From NCBI GenBank assembly GCA_949152475.1, contig OX424568.1:12747667-12811666 (forward strand): 64,000 nucleotides of DNA, read 5' to 3'. Source of the stretch: Terebella lapidaria (Eukaryota; Annelida; Polychaeta; Terebellida; Terebellidae). The position numbers were made by a program, and so were the translations under genes. Of the stretch, positions 31,035 to 44,019 are shown piece by piece (the stretch's first letter is position 1; each line of letters opens with the position of its first letter). Below the pieces are notes generated by a model. The model did not search any database. It was not told the origin of the DNA and saw only the letters and a program-made list of their open reading frames with translations.

Positions 31035-31916
31035 ATGAGGCACTCAATCGTCCTGGCTGTTCTGGTGGTTCTGGTCATTTCTATGGCAACCTTCTCGGAA
31101 GCCAGACACCCTTGTCTGAGGTGTTCCTGTACCAAACCTGAGAAATGTCCGGCAGAATGCAACATCTGCGAGTAAGTTATAAAAGACTCATGTTTGAATT
31201 TTATGTCTGAACAATCATCAGTAGGACATTGTGTATTTAAAAAAAATCCTACATTCTCTTCAATGTCAAATTACGGTAACTTCATCAGTAGGACATTATG
31301 CATGTAAAAAAAAACATTCTCTTCAATGTCAAAATAATGTAACTTCAACCCAACAATTCTAACAGCAGAGTTTCTACTACACATGAGATGAATTAGTGTG
31401 TAAATGGTGAACAATATATTATTAAATCGAGATCCAAAGCAACGTAATTTAAAGATTTGGTTATTGCATGGGCGCTATGTATTTATGTGAGTTTATACTA
31501 CATCACACTACATAATCAAATTGTCCAAGGATAATTCATGTTTGGCAAAACAAAAACATGCCGCAATATCACAAAATGCATATATATTCAAAAATGTATT
31601 TATAAGTACCTTTATCGATCAATTGAATGCATCAGTGAAAAGTATAACCAAACACTATATTTCTTTTTTCACTATCCTTCAGCATGTTCGTGGGGATCTG
31701 TGAAGAGGAACCCATCTTTGTAGCATTCTGCAACGACAATGGCACAAACAACGTTGTCGGATCAGGTTGCATATGTTAATTCGTACTTTATGTGTACAAA
31801 AATAATGATAATAGAATGATTGTAATGGCACTGTATGATGTTTTCGGTGTCACATTAGAGATTTTTATTCTTCTTTTTTGTTGATAATACTTAACATGCA
31901 TCTTTCAGGAGCCTGA
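31035..31916 (+). CDS. Secreted 8-Cys peptide, RHPC-type (P3), spliced
   Basis: Exon 1 is 31035-31171, exon 2 is 31683-31765 and exon 3 starts at 31909 with TGA ending at 31916, giving 75 residues. All eight Cys and the P1 phases are kept. The Cys6-Cys7 loop is the Met-Phe-Val type of P2, and the C-terminus ends Gly-Ala rather than Glu-Ala. Exon 1 is close to P2, but sequence from the end of exon 2 onward diverges, placing the duplication boundary near there. Intron 2 is not open here (TAA soon after the donor), which supports splicing. The alternative acceptor (exon start 31955) is open to a TAA at 32038-32040, despite a rearranged middle. Confidence 0.75.
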
Positions 31917-34250
31917 AGAACAGGACCCGGCCGTTCTTAATTTACTTTCTTCAGAAGCCTGGAGGACAGCAACCACCCAGACTTTCAGCCTGAAGAAAGA
32001 ATCACGATTGCATTATTTTTTTGTAGAAAGTACAGAATAAATGTTATCCATTCGGATTCTGTGTCATCTTGTAATGTGTGTAAAGTGGGACACGCAATCT
32101 GATGAAATTCGTTTTTCACTTTTTCAATCATACCGTATATGACACTGTCCTTATATTCGAGCCTATTCTTTTATTCGAATATCAGAACATGTTCCACTTT
32201 TCAAGAAGGTTTACTCTTTTCATGGAATGAAGCAAAATTCGTTTATAAGGGCACCAACGTCCTTATATGGGGGCCATGATGATGGTAATGCACTTGGGGC
32301 AAAGTCAGAAGGATTTTGACAACCATTTTACGTAACGTCATTACCAGTAAAGCAATCACTTTGAACTGACAGTGGTACCGATCTGAATCCAACAGGACTG
32401 CATTGTATAAATATTCATATCTCCAACACCTAAACTAAGCCAACAAATATAATGTAACTCGACATCAGTGGTGGTTAAGTCTTGTCTAGGCTACTTGCAC
32501 ACAAAGGTTAATGTAGCTATTATTTAATTTAACTTACCATTTTCTGATATGCGGGCCATTTCAGGTGTTCCTATATTCGAATATAAGGACATGTCCCTAT
32601 ATTCGAGCCAGTTTGGTTTTTTTGGCGGTAGCTCCAAAACGCAATATTCCGGATATAAGTTCCTATGATATCATATATATTCCTATGATATCAAGAATAA
32701 CATGTAGTATACACATTGCTTTTATTTATTTAACGGGTGTCGGGGATCATACGATAATGTGTGACTCGGACAAAGATCCACACATTGTTTCGTATGAACT
32801 ATTTTTATTCAGTTGTTTACAATGAAGTAACTAAGCGGTGAACTAAACAAAAGGTGTGTATATGTGTGTACCAGAATCACACTATTTTATCTGTGACTTC
32901 TCAAGGCATAGTTCAAAATAAAAAAAACACATTGCAATATTTAACGAAATACACATCAACCACAGTCAAGACGGGTATTTTTTTAGAATTGTTATATCCT
33001 TCAGGCGAATTACAAATATTACACACCACGTAAACATCTGTAAATAGATTCTGTTGTACTCATTGGCACCAAAACTGCATCCGTTATGCAGCAGTCACAC
33101 AAAACTACGTGTAGCTGAACCATGTAACTGCGGCATTATTATGATAATGTATACATATTATATCGAGGTTGTGACAATCACTCTCCAGTAATGTTGACAA
33201 ACATCATTGTCCTCATACACTGCAGAGTATGTGCTGTAGGAGTGTTTCACAATTAGATGACATCCATTCTATGATGATTAGCGAATATATTATACATGTA
33301 TGGCATGTACAGCTCCATTGTGGGTGGTGTATACATTCAGACAATAACCAAACAAGAAAATGCAGCAAACTGCGGACGACATTAGAGCTTGAGCACATCA
33401 TCAGCACCACGACAGCTGAATGTATCTCACACAACATTACCCTCCGCGCCCCCCCCCCCCCGAACCCCGCCCCCCCCCCCCAAGAAAAAGAAGAAGTCAT
33501 AATTTTATCCCCTACATGATTCCGATTCATTTCCATATACTAGGATAAAAAAAATGGCCTACTCCATTCATATTACTAATAAGTAAACATTTATTTTGAA
33601 ATCGATCAATGGAACAGATACGGCTGCTAAAATGATATGGAAACTCATTAAAATATCCTCAAAACATTGGAAATTATGAGGAATATCTGCATCTGATATC
33701 ATCAGATATAGCATGCCTTTACTGGACAAATTAAAATACCAGTTAAGAATAAAAAATACTTCGCAATCCAGCACAGAACCCCAGCTTAATTGTCATTTTA
33801 TAAAATACGTCAAATTACGGTAAATGTAGCCGTTGCGTCGCAGACGATTCATTGTGTTTACTTCATAACACCAAAAATGTCCACACGCAGATGCCCACAT
33901 GCATGTATGGATACACGAATTGCTGAACAGAAATTGTATCACAAAATACGCGTGATTGTGGTAATATTTGCTTTGCATTCTGGGAACGTCAATTTCCATC
34001 GGCTCCGCCATTTTGGGACGTTTTTAGATAATTTGAACATTTTACGTAATTTTCTCAAACCTAGCACATCGATTCATGCCTGATATATCTGTGGAATAGT
34101 CAACGTTTCCCACCAAGTCGAGAGATTTTATGTCAAGGACGAAGAAAATCCTCATTTGAAGTAGGTATCTAAACGTTTACGCCCCAAAACGTGCGTCGAT
34201 AGGTTGGCTTGAAACCTCCACAAAAAAGTCAGCACATAGACATGTAGAGG
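31917..34250. other. Diverged downstream block and anonymous DNA after P3
   Basis: From 31917 to about 32680 this is a diverged copy of the block downstream of P1 and P2, with the P3 polyadenylation signal at 32036-32041. From about 32680 to 34250 I see no gene. It contains two C-runs (33449-33461 and 33470-33481) that create spurious Pro/Gly-rich frames, and AT-rich sequence with no recognisable domain. Confidence 0.4.
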
Positions 34251-34271
34251 GTTGGGGGCTTCGCCCCCAAC
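34251..34271. repeat. Perfect hairpin, 9-bp stem, 3-nt loop
   Basis: GTTGGGGGC, loop TTC, GCCCCCAAC. It is isolated in non-coding DNA. A rho-independent terminator is not relevant in a eukaryote. It may be a transposon or structured-RNA remnant. Confidence 0.4.
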
Positions 34272-34631
34272 GCTCTAATGTCAAAGAGCATGCCGAACCA
34301 AACTTATACTCCGTAATAAGCCATTCGCATAACATTCGTGAACATGCTCAAACTTGATACTTACTCATAAATGTGGCACCACACGGGATATTCTCTGGCA
34401 TATCCTCTGATCACCCTGAACATGGATAGCCTAATTGGCTTTTGAAGGTACCCTCACAGATAGCAACACTAGATACATTGCAACGCAAGGCAAATGTACT
34501 TTAGGACCAGGTAACCAGGCTAAAGATTTGACCCCGTTTTGAAAATAGCAAAATAAACATTAAATAAAGTTATAAAATATATTAATTTAATGCCTAATGC
34601 TTTTTTTTCGATTTTAATGACTGTTTCTTCA

Positions 34632-34720
34632 GCAATGTGCTTAAAATCAGAAAATCCTAGTTCGAGGTGTTCTTGTGATAGGCCAAAAACATGCCCAGTG
34701 GGCAGCAATGTTTTATGTTC
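34632..34720 (+). pseudogene. Possible diverged relic of the Cys-rich peptide
   Basis: After a T-rich tract and TTCTTCAG, the frame reads a Cys pattern like the array peptides: SRCSC, then a Lys-containing gap, then CPVGSN and a final Cys (compare LRCSC and CPAECNIC). One array cysteine position is Ser. No signal peptide, donor site or second exon was recognised. The resemblance is short and could be chance. Confidence 0.3.
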
Positions 34721-34899
34721 TCATGACCTCCTCGTCCTGTTTTTTTTATTTTTTTTACTTTTCTTTATTTTTTTTTTCTTTGGTTCATCTGGTGAAAGTG
34801 CAGGGCTGTGGAAAAAAATCCACGTTTGCGTGACATGACGAAGATAGAAAGACGTGACGAAAATAGAAAGATAGAACATGTAACAGGAATTATTTCTTT

Positions 34900-35060
34900 T
34901 TTTTTAAGCATGAGTTTCTCTGTCAATTTTGTTTTTTCTCACTTCGTATGCCTGTTATGACTTTCTGTCCCCGGACTATGTGATTGGATAACGGACCCTG
35001 TTTTGTTTGCTCGGAATGCTTAATACTGGGTATTGATTCCACGTCTATCAACAATTGCCT
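34900..35060 (+). repeat. Repeat shared with 63205-63340
   Basis: A block from GCATGAGTTTCTCTGTCA through GACTTTCTGTCCCCGGACTA to TATTGATTCCACGTCTAT is nearly the same as 63205-63340. There it follows a retroelement coding fragment. This is therefore probably the 3' end of a truncated copy of that element. The overlapping reading frame 34984-35292 is not called as a gene. Confidence 0.5.
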
Positions 35061-37542
35061 GTGCAATCACCTGATTGCAAATCGTTCAAAAATTCAAATG
35101 CATGGGTGTTGCAAAGCAATCCTTGCTATGGCTATATCAAAACAGTTTATTTATCAAATGAAAAATAGAAAACATAATCGTCTCACATGCAGGCTACACA
35201 TTACGGAAAGCATGGTGACATCCGCATGTAGAAACATGTTGGGCTTCTATATGTGGAAACATTTGAGGCTACCACACCTAATTATTATCTAAAAGTTTCC
35301 GAGTACGGACGTGGAAAGAAATGATTATTCCACGTCTCCAACATGTGAACTTAGGCCATTATTTTTTGAATGATTGTTTTACAAACCCGCCGACTCCACA
35401 TAAAATTGGCGGATAAGAAATAAATTCAACAGTTCCTGTTTTTATTTTCATTTTATCCATCGACTGGAAAACAATGTCCTGATAAAACTGCACAGCATCA
35501 AAATGATCAGTCTTTATCTTCATGGTTATGCAAAGGAATTTAGTCTCCTTTCACTAATTCAAACCGATTGTATGTCTCACTCTCCCCATCTGTTTGTATG
35601 TCTGGTTGTCTGTCTGTGCTTGACTATGGTTCTTCTACAATAACTTGCTCATAGTTCTCTCCAGATATTACTGACATGTCCCATTTCAATATAACTGGTG
35701 ATCTGGTGATCCATTTATTTAGATTATTCAATGATCAGTTTCGTTACAAGTATCATTTATATGTGTACTTTCATTAGGTGGATCTTCAAAAATTGAGCCC
35801 TTATGTATTCTGTAATTTTTACATTTGCATTATCAAGAATTTTGTGGCAAGTACATGATGAAATATTGAAATGATTCAGGAGATGAAATGTGATGAGATT
35901 TTCGTTGCTCTTTATCAAAAACTGCAATGTGTCGGAGTATAATGTTGTTTCCTGATGTCATCGCATTGTATTAATTTCAATACATAGAGAGTTGAATTTT
36001 TTACTCACCTAAATACAATCATTGAAATCAAGCTGAAAATTTGGCAAATCCTGTCTTAGTTGGGTTGCGAGGGAACTGGTAACGATTGGGAAAAAATCTT
36101 TTTTCATCTCTGTGCCCATACTAAAGGTGAGTTTTAACTATATATGTTTATGCCGAGGGGTATTTCTGGGCTGCATATCAATGCACATGTGAGTTTATGT
36201 GTACAAACACGCTTCTAAATTAACCTGTAGGAAATGATCAATTTTTCATAGTTAAACTTTTTTTTATTAGCCCAACCACATATTTTCAGCAACTTTTATT
36301 TTTATTCCTTACTACCGACCGACTTGAATTTTTCGAAGCAAAAAATTTTTGTAAAACAATTAATTAAAAAACGATGGCCTTAGTAGCCTTTGTGCAAAAT
36401 TGGTAGGTGTAATGCTTCCATGTGTGACGTAAAAATAATTGACACGTGTACAGGAAGTGTGAATGCAATAGCCTTACTATTTCCAAGTGCGAACATGTGT
36501 CGTAAGGTTCAATTGGAAATAGACACCACTAGGGCTGAAATGATCCACTTTGCTTGAACACCGCAAACAAAAACAACACAATCGTATAGGTCAACGTTTT
36601 AATACAACAATATTAACGATAGGTACATATATAAATGCCCGGTTATAAGGCCCAAACAGTAGGACTAATTTACTAGCTCTGTATGAAGTATAGGGTAACA
36701 ACTTAATACCGCCTGTTTAGCAGTTATTGAAAATAACAACAATATAAGGGCACGTAATACTCAGTTTACAGTCCAGTCAGCAAAGTACACCCCTTGTCTT
36801 GCAGCCGTCCACATAGCGAAGTTTCCCACAGAGTATATCAACGTGGTGCGGTCCCATGGAGAGTTTCGACGTGGTGTCAAGTTACATGGATGGTGACGTG
36901 GTGCAAGTCTCTCGAAGGTAGCGAGCTGGTCGTGTGACGTCAAGCGTGCATGAGCTACTTGTTGGATGCGCGGCTCATGGCAGCATGCACGTGTGCATCG
37001 TGACTCTGGACTTCGATTCAACACTGGCTGTACTGATGTTTCCACCCTGGCTGTGCCCATGGTAGTCTTGCCCAACGCTTGGAGCTATGATTCCATCATG
37101 GAGACAACCACAATGATATTGAATGACAAAATATAAATACACTAAATTTAAATAACCGCTAAAATAGCATATACACAAACCAATACTATACAAGTGTTAC
37201 AACAATACATACATATGCAGCACCCGAAATATTTCAACCACGACAATAGCTAGGTTACTCACGGTTCTGGTCAACGACGGGATCTGAAGGTTTACGCAGC
37301 CATATTCTGCGTCAATTTCTGCGTCAACGCAGTATGAAGGTTATGTTTTTCAGCTTGGAATATTGGCATGACAGTTGAAAATGTTTTGAGATTAAATAAT
37401 ATAAGATAGTCCATATCAAAACAGTATCAACGTTTAAGAGTCAGTCACTACTGCATGGATGATTGTAGCCGCTCATATCAGTCTCACAAATTCAAATTAG
37501 TTTCAAATTTCAATTCAAATTAGTTTGCCTTTGATAACTTAC
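35061..37542. other. Anonymous non-coding region
   Basis: No gene recognised. It is AT-rich except for a GC-richer block at about 36760-37080 that carries a 104-codon minus-strand frame with no domain I know. That block has repeated CAACGTGGTGC / GACGTGGTG words and may be a transposon fragment. Confidence 0.3.
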
Positions 37543-37681
37543 TTGCAGATGTTGCATACTGTCTGGCATCTCTGGGGTTTTCTGCAGGAAAACAAGGATG
37601 CTTAGCTTATGAGAAGCCTGTCTGAAAGCCCATTGAAATGGCGAGGAAAGCCAGAACAGTCAGGATGGTCATGTGCCTCAT
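37543..37681 (-). pseudogene. RHPC-type peptide exon 1 pseudogene (inverted)
   Basis: ATG at 37681-37679 gives an MRH-type signal peptide with a hydrophobic core. A TAA then interrupts at about residue 25, before the mature region. The remainder retains AAGCATCCTTGT and GCAACATCTGCAAGTAAGT, matching the mature start and exon-end donor, but is frameshifted and has lost most cysteines. No second exon was found to the left. The 5' UTR words resemble other RHPC-type genes. Confidence 0.65.
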
Positions 37682-38334
37682 TTTGTTATGTGGAGAGTAG
37701 GTGAGGAACTGGTACACAAGTAACCCACTCCGTCCCTGTTCGCGGGATTGTTCGTCCTGATGTGGTGAGCCCCACACTCCTGTGGATACCCTTTCAAAGA
37801 CAGGCGTTTTCCACGTGTTGATGCAGAACATGTGACGGCAAAATCGGTAACATGTCGCAGTTGGAAAGCCAACGCATTCAACAGTTAATATGACATTATT
37901 ATTGCACAGGTATTCTAAATTACTGAGGCATATTATTATTAATGTTCGGTGAATCCACCAGTGTGGACTCAATATCCATTTCGAAATATGGACCGATGTA
38001 TGCATGGGCATGGTATGAAAATTCTATAGACATGATGGGACGTTTAATGTACTATGCATCTCTTTACATACTGGTGATGTTTTGGCGTAGTAATATCATA
38101 ATTCAGTATAGATTAGCTATGATCAACTGAGCATTTAAGTTCATCAAACTATGCAAATGTGGTGTATTCACGTGGTCATCATATTTATACAGTCGTGTAT
38201 GCTTTGGTATAACCATGTGGGTTTTTCATTGTCACACACAGAAATTTCACGAATGTTCATCTGGGTTGTCATTGTCGAGTTCATCTTGATGGTCAATGGA
38301 AAGCCGAGTATCAAATGCATGTATCAAGTATCTA

Positions 38335-38367
<33 letters not shown>

Positions 38368-38795
38368 ACGCTGCTCAAAACTGCAGAGTAATTGATAAGA
38401 TCATAATGAGATCGAGATAATCATGCAACAATTTCAGTTAAACTATAGTTAATACGAGCCAGTATTTCGTTTCAGCTTTATTCCAGTTAAATCCTTGCAT
38501 CATGCATCAATTTCAGTTAACCTAAAGTTTAATACGGTATTCCATTTCAGGATCACTCTGTCCTAAACACCGACTGCCAGCCCTAAATGAACACCATACC
38601 CAAAGAGCTGAAGCAAGATATGTGTGTGGTGACAAAAAGTTGGCTGGACATACCCCATCCATTACTCATGCATTGATATTAATTATCAATGATAATACAA
38701 CGATCATTTTCACTAAAACAACAATAAGAACAATTACTATGTTTTTCATTATTTTTATAAAATAAATCACTAGATCACATGGATTTATAAACTTT
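37682..38795. other. Degenerate spacer and (TAA)n-linked repeat
   Basis: 37682-38340 resembles the RHPC promoter and spacer in inverted orientation at low identity. 38340-38670 is the (TAA)n-linked repeat found downstream of the other peptide genes, ending in GACATACCCCATCCAT. No coding region. Confidence 0.4.
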
Positions 38796-39372
38796 TCAAG
38801 CAAAGTTGTTGCCATTATCTCTGCAGAACTGTACGAAGATAGGTTCCTCTTCACAAATTGCCAAGTACGTGCTGAAAAATGATGAAATTTCATACATGTA
38901 CTTTGTATGTGTGTATTTTCTGTCTGGTATAAAGTTGCTTGGAATGGGTTCTAGTTTTCAGTCCTTTTGATCATATTTTCCAATAATATGGTAATTCAGA
39001 ATGAAATATCAAATATATTAAATATTAAGTTAAAACAAGAATTGAATGATACTCTTTATACCGTTATATTATATGTGATATATGTACAATTCGAATATTG
39101 CACTCAAACAAAGATTCAAATTTCAGGTATATAGTACATGAACTTTGTGAAATTTGAATTCTATATTTTACATGGACACATTTATAGTTGTATTTATCTT
39201 TTTCCCATTTATTTTTTGTTTGCCTTCCTACTTACTCGCAGATGTTACAGTTTGCTGGACATTTTTCAGGTTGTGTACAGGAACACCTCAAGCAAGGGCG
39301 CTTGGCTTCTAAGACAGTTGCCATGGTGATGGTCAATACGATCAGGACAGCAACGATGAGTATGTGTTTCAT
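38796..39372 (-). CDS. Secreted 8-Cys peptide, KRPC-type (K2), spliced
   Basis: Exon 1 is 39372-39236 (137 nt), starting MKH, with donor GTAAGT. Exon 2 is 38871-38796, after TTTTTCAG, and carries Cys7 and Cys8 with the acidic EEEP motif. It ends directly at TGA (38798-38796), giving 70 residues in two exons. The signal peptide is about 24 residues and the mature chain starts KRPC. Cys spacing is identical to RHPC-type genes, but there is no third exon. This is the best complete KRPC-type copy, with no disabling change. It is divergent from P4 across the conserved spacer. The family is not recognised. Confidence 0.75.
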
Positions 39373-41590
39373 TCTCTGATATAGAAAATATACGAAAATA
39401 GAAAATCTTTTCGGGTCTTTGTAATCTACGGAAGGTGACTAGGGCCACCTAACTAAAATTGTATGTTTCCATTCAATTTTTTTCCCGATATTTTGGCTTA
39501 TTATCTCGATATATCGCCTTATTATCTCACAAAATCAATATACCGGGTTAGTTTATGATATATTGACTTACATATCTCAATAAATCGACTCACATTTCTC
39601 AATAAATAGATTTACCGGCCCAAGTATCATACACTGCGCCTTAATATCACTCGTCCACTAAATGAATGCCATTTAATCCGTCTGTCACCTTTTTAATCCT
39701 TATTGAATATAGAAGAAGTCGCAGTGTATTATACTTGGGCCGATTTACCTATTGATAATTCCACTTATAATCCCATTATATTGATATAATATCCCAATTG
39801 ATCAACTTATGTATCTCGATAAATCAAATGCCAAGGCATTTAAAGTACAATTAAAATACAAAAAAGAGCCACAATAATCGTAAGCCATATCATTTCATTG
39901 GTTACTTTGGCAACAATAGGAGAAACTTATTAAGATCATCTCAACCAGGGCTCCCACTGAAGACTTCACTCTCTGTAAAAACATTTTTGCCGGGCGTTAG
40001 GATCAATTTAGACTTTTCCTCAGATGAAACCTCAATTGTATTGCTGAATAGTGATTTTATCTAATACCACTGTACTCATACTGGACACTATTTGAAATGC
40101 ATGATTAAAATTCATTACATTAAACATTGGAATAATATAAACCAAACGACCCTACTGAAGAAGGCGTATCCAGATGAGGTTAGGAACGTACATCATTTGC
40201 ATTTTTAAATGCTAAAACCATTGGACAGAATAATGCTGTGACCATTACAGATTTTAATTCAGTAGTTTGGCCTGTAGTATTCTATATTCACATGATTTAA
40301 TGTTATAATCCTAAATCGTATATTCGACATAGTTGTACAATATGAAAAATTCTAAGTATTCTTGCCGTTGTCAATGTAACCAAAGAAGTGGTATGGCTCG
40401 CTTACCTATTCTTGCTGGAGACATATTTCCAGTTTACTTGTAATTTAAATACTTGTAATTTAAATACTTAAATATTTGCAGTCAATATATATGGCAGGTA
40501 AGTCGACAAATAGGGGGAAAACGTTTTAGCTGGGTATCCCTAATCCTCTCCCGTGATATACTCACTTGTCCGTTCCTCCTGGTGTTGTGATTTCTTCCTC
40601 AAATGTAAACTCTGTCAATGCAGTGAGTAGATGGAGGCATACTACATCCTGTTTTTGCAATATTAGTGTGTCGATTACATGACAAATAATGAAACAGACA
40701 TATGCCACAGCCACACGTGTGGTCTAATGTGGGCAAGGTATTGTGAATGTATGGAGGGGGTCACGGTAATGAAGCATGTTTATTCTCACATATTGCGAGT
40801 GTTGCCTATTGGAACAATATGTACCACCATAAGCCTACGGATTTCCAAAGAATGTTGTGGAATGATATGAACAATATATATGAACACAATGCTAATATTA
40901 TCAGTAATGCATCACCAAACAACACCACGGACTATCTGAAAGTAAACACGCCATGGTACTCTATGATGCCCAACGTATTTACGTATCACTTGGAATCACA
41001 TTTACAGCATGAATTGTCATCATTTACGGATCAACAAATGAAACCACCTGCCGTAGCTGCAATGTCAGAGTGTATGCAATGTCGGAGCGATTTTCGTAGT
41101 TTTTCACGCCTGCATGACTCCAGTAGTATGCTAATGCACGTGATACATGATGCAATGCAATAAATGATGTATGTTCATCACGTTCAACGTTTTGAGTGAA
41201 GAATGATTCCAAAATATTGGCTGAAATCTACATGCAGTACCCATTGCTATCTCTTTGCGCTCTAATAAACTCACCATAAGTTATGACATGTGGCAAATTA
41301 CTGTAATATGCCGAGTAATTCTAGAAGTTACCACCATCGTTTTTAACAATTCCATCAGGTCTATACAATTTCCATGCTCTGCCCAATGCGCTACATGAAC
41401 ATCAGTATGGAGGCCACATCGCTAGATTCACGGAATACTCACAATACTTGAACATCAGTCCATACTTGGAAATCAGTATGGTGGTCCACTTTGCTGAAAT
41501 CATGATACACTCACAATAGATGAGAGTATTTTTGCTTCATTAACTTAGACTACCTGCACAATGTGCTTGTAATAATAACTATTAAACGCA
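39373..41590. other. Divergent spacer between K2 and P4
   Basis: Near-identical to 200-2418 (offset about 39,170). Minisatellite 39490-39830 and E-box palindrome 40711-40722. The 138-codon frame 40747-41163 is longer than its counterpart at 1578-1853 only because a stop differs; it is not called as a gene. Confidence 0.6.
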
Positions 41591-41710
41591 CGTGCAATCC
41601 CACTGTGACATGTGTTCGGTTTTCGACTCGTGTTTTGCATTAACAATGGGCTACTTTCTGCCTATATATACCCAACGCATTGACAGACTCTGCACATGAC
41701 AACATAAATC
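41591..41710 (+). promoter_or_regulatory. Core promoter of P4
   Basis: TATATATA at 41663-41670 and CACGTG in CGCACGTGCAATCC just after 41586. Retained although the gene is damaged. Confidence 0.5.
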
Positions 41711-41813
41711 ACATCATTTCGACGAACGATCGAACGAGGAGAAATCCTGACATTGACAACACAGATTGAATTCTATGAATCGTCATATATCTCAACCTGT
41801 TCTCCATACAACA

Positions 41814-42659
41814 ATGAGGCACTCAATCGTCTTGGCTGTTCTGGTGGTACTGGTCATTTCTATGACAACCTTCTCGGAAGCCAGACACCCTTGTCTGAGG
41901 TGTTCCTGTACGAAACCTGAGAAATGTCCGGCAGAATGCAACATCTCTGAACAATCATCAGTAGGACATTGTGTATTTTAAAAATATCCAGCATTCTCTT
42001 CAATGTCAAATTACAGTAACTTCATCGGTAGGACATTGTGCACGTCAAAGAAAAGTTCAACATTCTCTTCAATGTCAAATTACGGAAACTTCAACCCAGC
42101 AATACTTACAGCATAGTTTCTACTATACCTGAGATTAATTAGTGTATAAATGGTGAACAATGTATTTAAAATTCGAGATCGAAAGCAACGTAATTCAAAG
42201 AATTGGTTAGTGCATGGGCACTATGTATTTATGTGAATTTATGCTACATCACACTGCATAATCAAATTGTTCAAGGATAATTTATGTTCGGCAAAAAAAC
42301 ATGCCGCAATATCACAAAATGCATATATATTCAAAAATGTATTTATAAGTACCTTTATTGATCAATGGAATGCATCAGTGAAAAACATAACCAAACACTT
42401 TATTTCTTTTTTCATTATCCTTCAGCATGTACTTGGGGATCTGTGAAGAGGAACCCATCTTTGTAGCATTCTGCAACGACAATGGCACAAACAACGTTGT
42501 CGGATCAGGTTACATATGTTTATTTGTACTATGTGTGTACAAAAATAATGATAATAAAATGATTGTAATGGCACTACGGGATGTTATTGGTGTCACATTA
42601 GAGATGGTTATTTTTCCTTTTCGTTAATAATATTTTATATACATCTTTCAGGAGCCTGA
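41814..42659 (+). pseudogene. RHPC-type peptide P4, splice donor deleted
   Basis: Exon 1 starts normally at 41814 and is intact up to AACATCT (about 41947). A deletion of about 41 bp then removes the last cysteine codon of exon 1 and the GTAAGT donor, joining directly to CTGAACAATC from intron 1. The short ATCT repeat at both edges in P5 suggests microhomology-mediated loss. Reading on gives a 55-residue product with five of the usual six exon-1 cysteines and one new Cys, ending at 41981. Exon 2 (42426-42508) and the exon 3 start (42652-42659) remain intact but orphaned. It could be a pseudogene or a new short peptide. Confidence 0.7.
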
Positions 42660-43974
42660 AGGACAGGACCCAGCCGTTCTTAATTTACTTTCTTCAGAAG
42701 CCTGGAGGACAGCTTTCAGTCTGGGTGGTTGTCGAATCGCGATGGCATTATTATTTGTAGAAAGTACAGAATAAATGTTATGCATTCAGATTTTCTGTCA
42801 TCTTGTAATATGTATACAGTAGACACGCAATCTGATGAATTACGTTTTTCTCTTGTTCAATCATACCGTATAACCGCGCATATAAGGACACTGTCCTTTT
42901 ATTCGAGCCTGTCCTTATATTCCGATATAAGTACATGTCCCACTATTCAAGAATGTTTACTTTTTTTCGCGCCATAAGGAAATAATAGTTTATAAGCGCA
43001 CCCATGTCCCTATATGGGGTCCATGATGATGGTTATGCACTTGGGCTGAAAACGACTGACATCCATTTTTCAACACGTCGTTACCAGTAAAGCAATCACT
43101 TTAAACTGACAATACCACCGATCTCAACCCAACAGGACCACATTGTATAATTATTCATATCTCCAACACCTACACTAACCCAATACATATAATGTAACTC
43201 GACATCAATGGTGGTTATGACTTGTTTAGGCTACCTGCACACGAAGGTGACTATTATTTAATTCAGCTTACCATTTTCTTATATGCGGGTCATTTCAGGT
43301 GTTCTTATATTCGAACATAAGAACATATTCCTATATTCGAGACAATTTGTTTTTTTGGTGAGAGCCCCAAAATGCAATATTCCGGATATAAGAATATGTC
43401 CTTTTATGTACTATTTTCACGAAAGGCGGCGCTCCAGCACCCGTCTTTCACACAATTCTTCCTTTGCATTCTGGGATACCGATAATAGTTCCAACATGGA
43501 TGCCTCTATGAATCGATGTAAGATTGAATGTTTGTGATATTTTGTTACAGACAGCACATATTGTCGAAAACTACTTTTTAAGAGATAAGAGACTACATAT
43601 TGTCGAAAACAACTTTTTAAGAGATTGTGATAGATTACTCCAGTAACGGTGTCCGAAGCAATCTTTAGTGCCTCTGAAAATTCAATGGCTGAGGCATGAC
43701 TGCCTGGTCGATTCGTGCAAAACAAGAAAGCTCGTGCTCGTGTTTACAAAACGCGCATTAATATGTACTATTTGTTGGCGCGCATTGACACTGTCCCGTG
43801 ATTCAGGGGGCCCGAGAATCAGTTATTACACAGACGGGTGCTTTGGAGTGCCGTCTGGTGGACAAAACGTATATGCACGATTATTGTCGCCTCCATCAGG
43901 TGGTGACATATTCAAATACGATTAAATCGGCCCATGGGTTGATGCGTGATTTTAAATGGACTATGATGTCAATG

Positions 43975-44019
<45 letters not shown>

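Larger units (their letters stand above)
2643..31765. repeat. 8.62-kb tandem segmental duplication (P1-P2-P3)
   Basis: About 2.65-10.9 kb and 10.9-31.8 kb, the latter without the Gypsy, MITE and 1.09-kb repeat, are near-identical. The offset is 8283 bp at first and 8624 bp after the MITE. Ends lie at the peptide genes P1, P2 and P3. The LINE frames differ at three residues only. Confidence 0.85.

Noticed and set aside
33213..33536. Gly/Pro-rich opposed frames
   Set aside because: Produced by two C-runs at 33449-33481.
34251..34271. Hairpin considered as a histone-type 3' end or small RNA
   Set aside because: Stem and loop do not match the histone hairpin, and no neighbouring gene or precursor was recognised.
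40747..41163. 138-codon frame in the K2-P4 spacer
   Set aside because: The near-identical copy at 1578 stops at 91 codons, and other spacers do not keep the frame.
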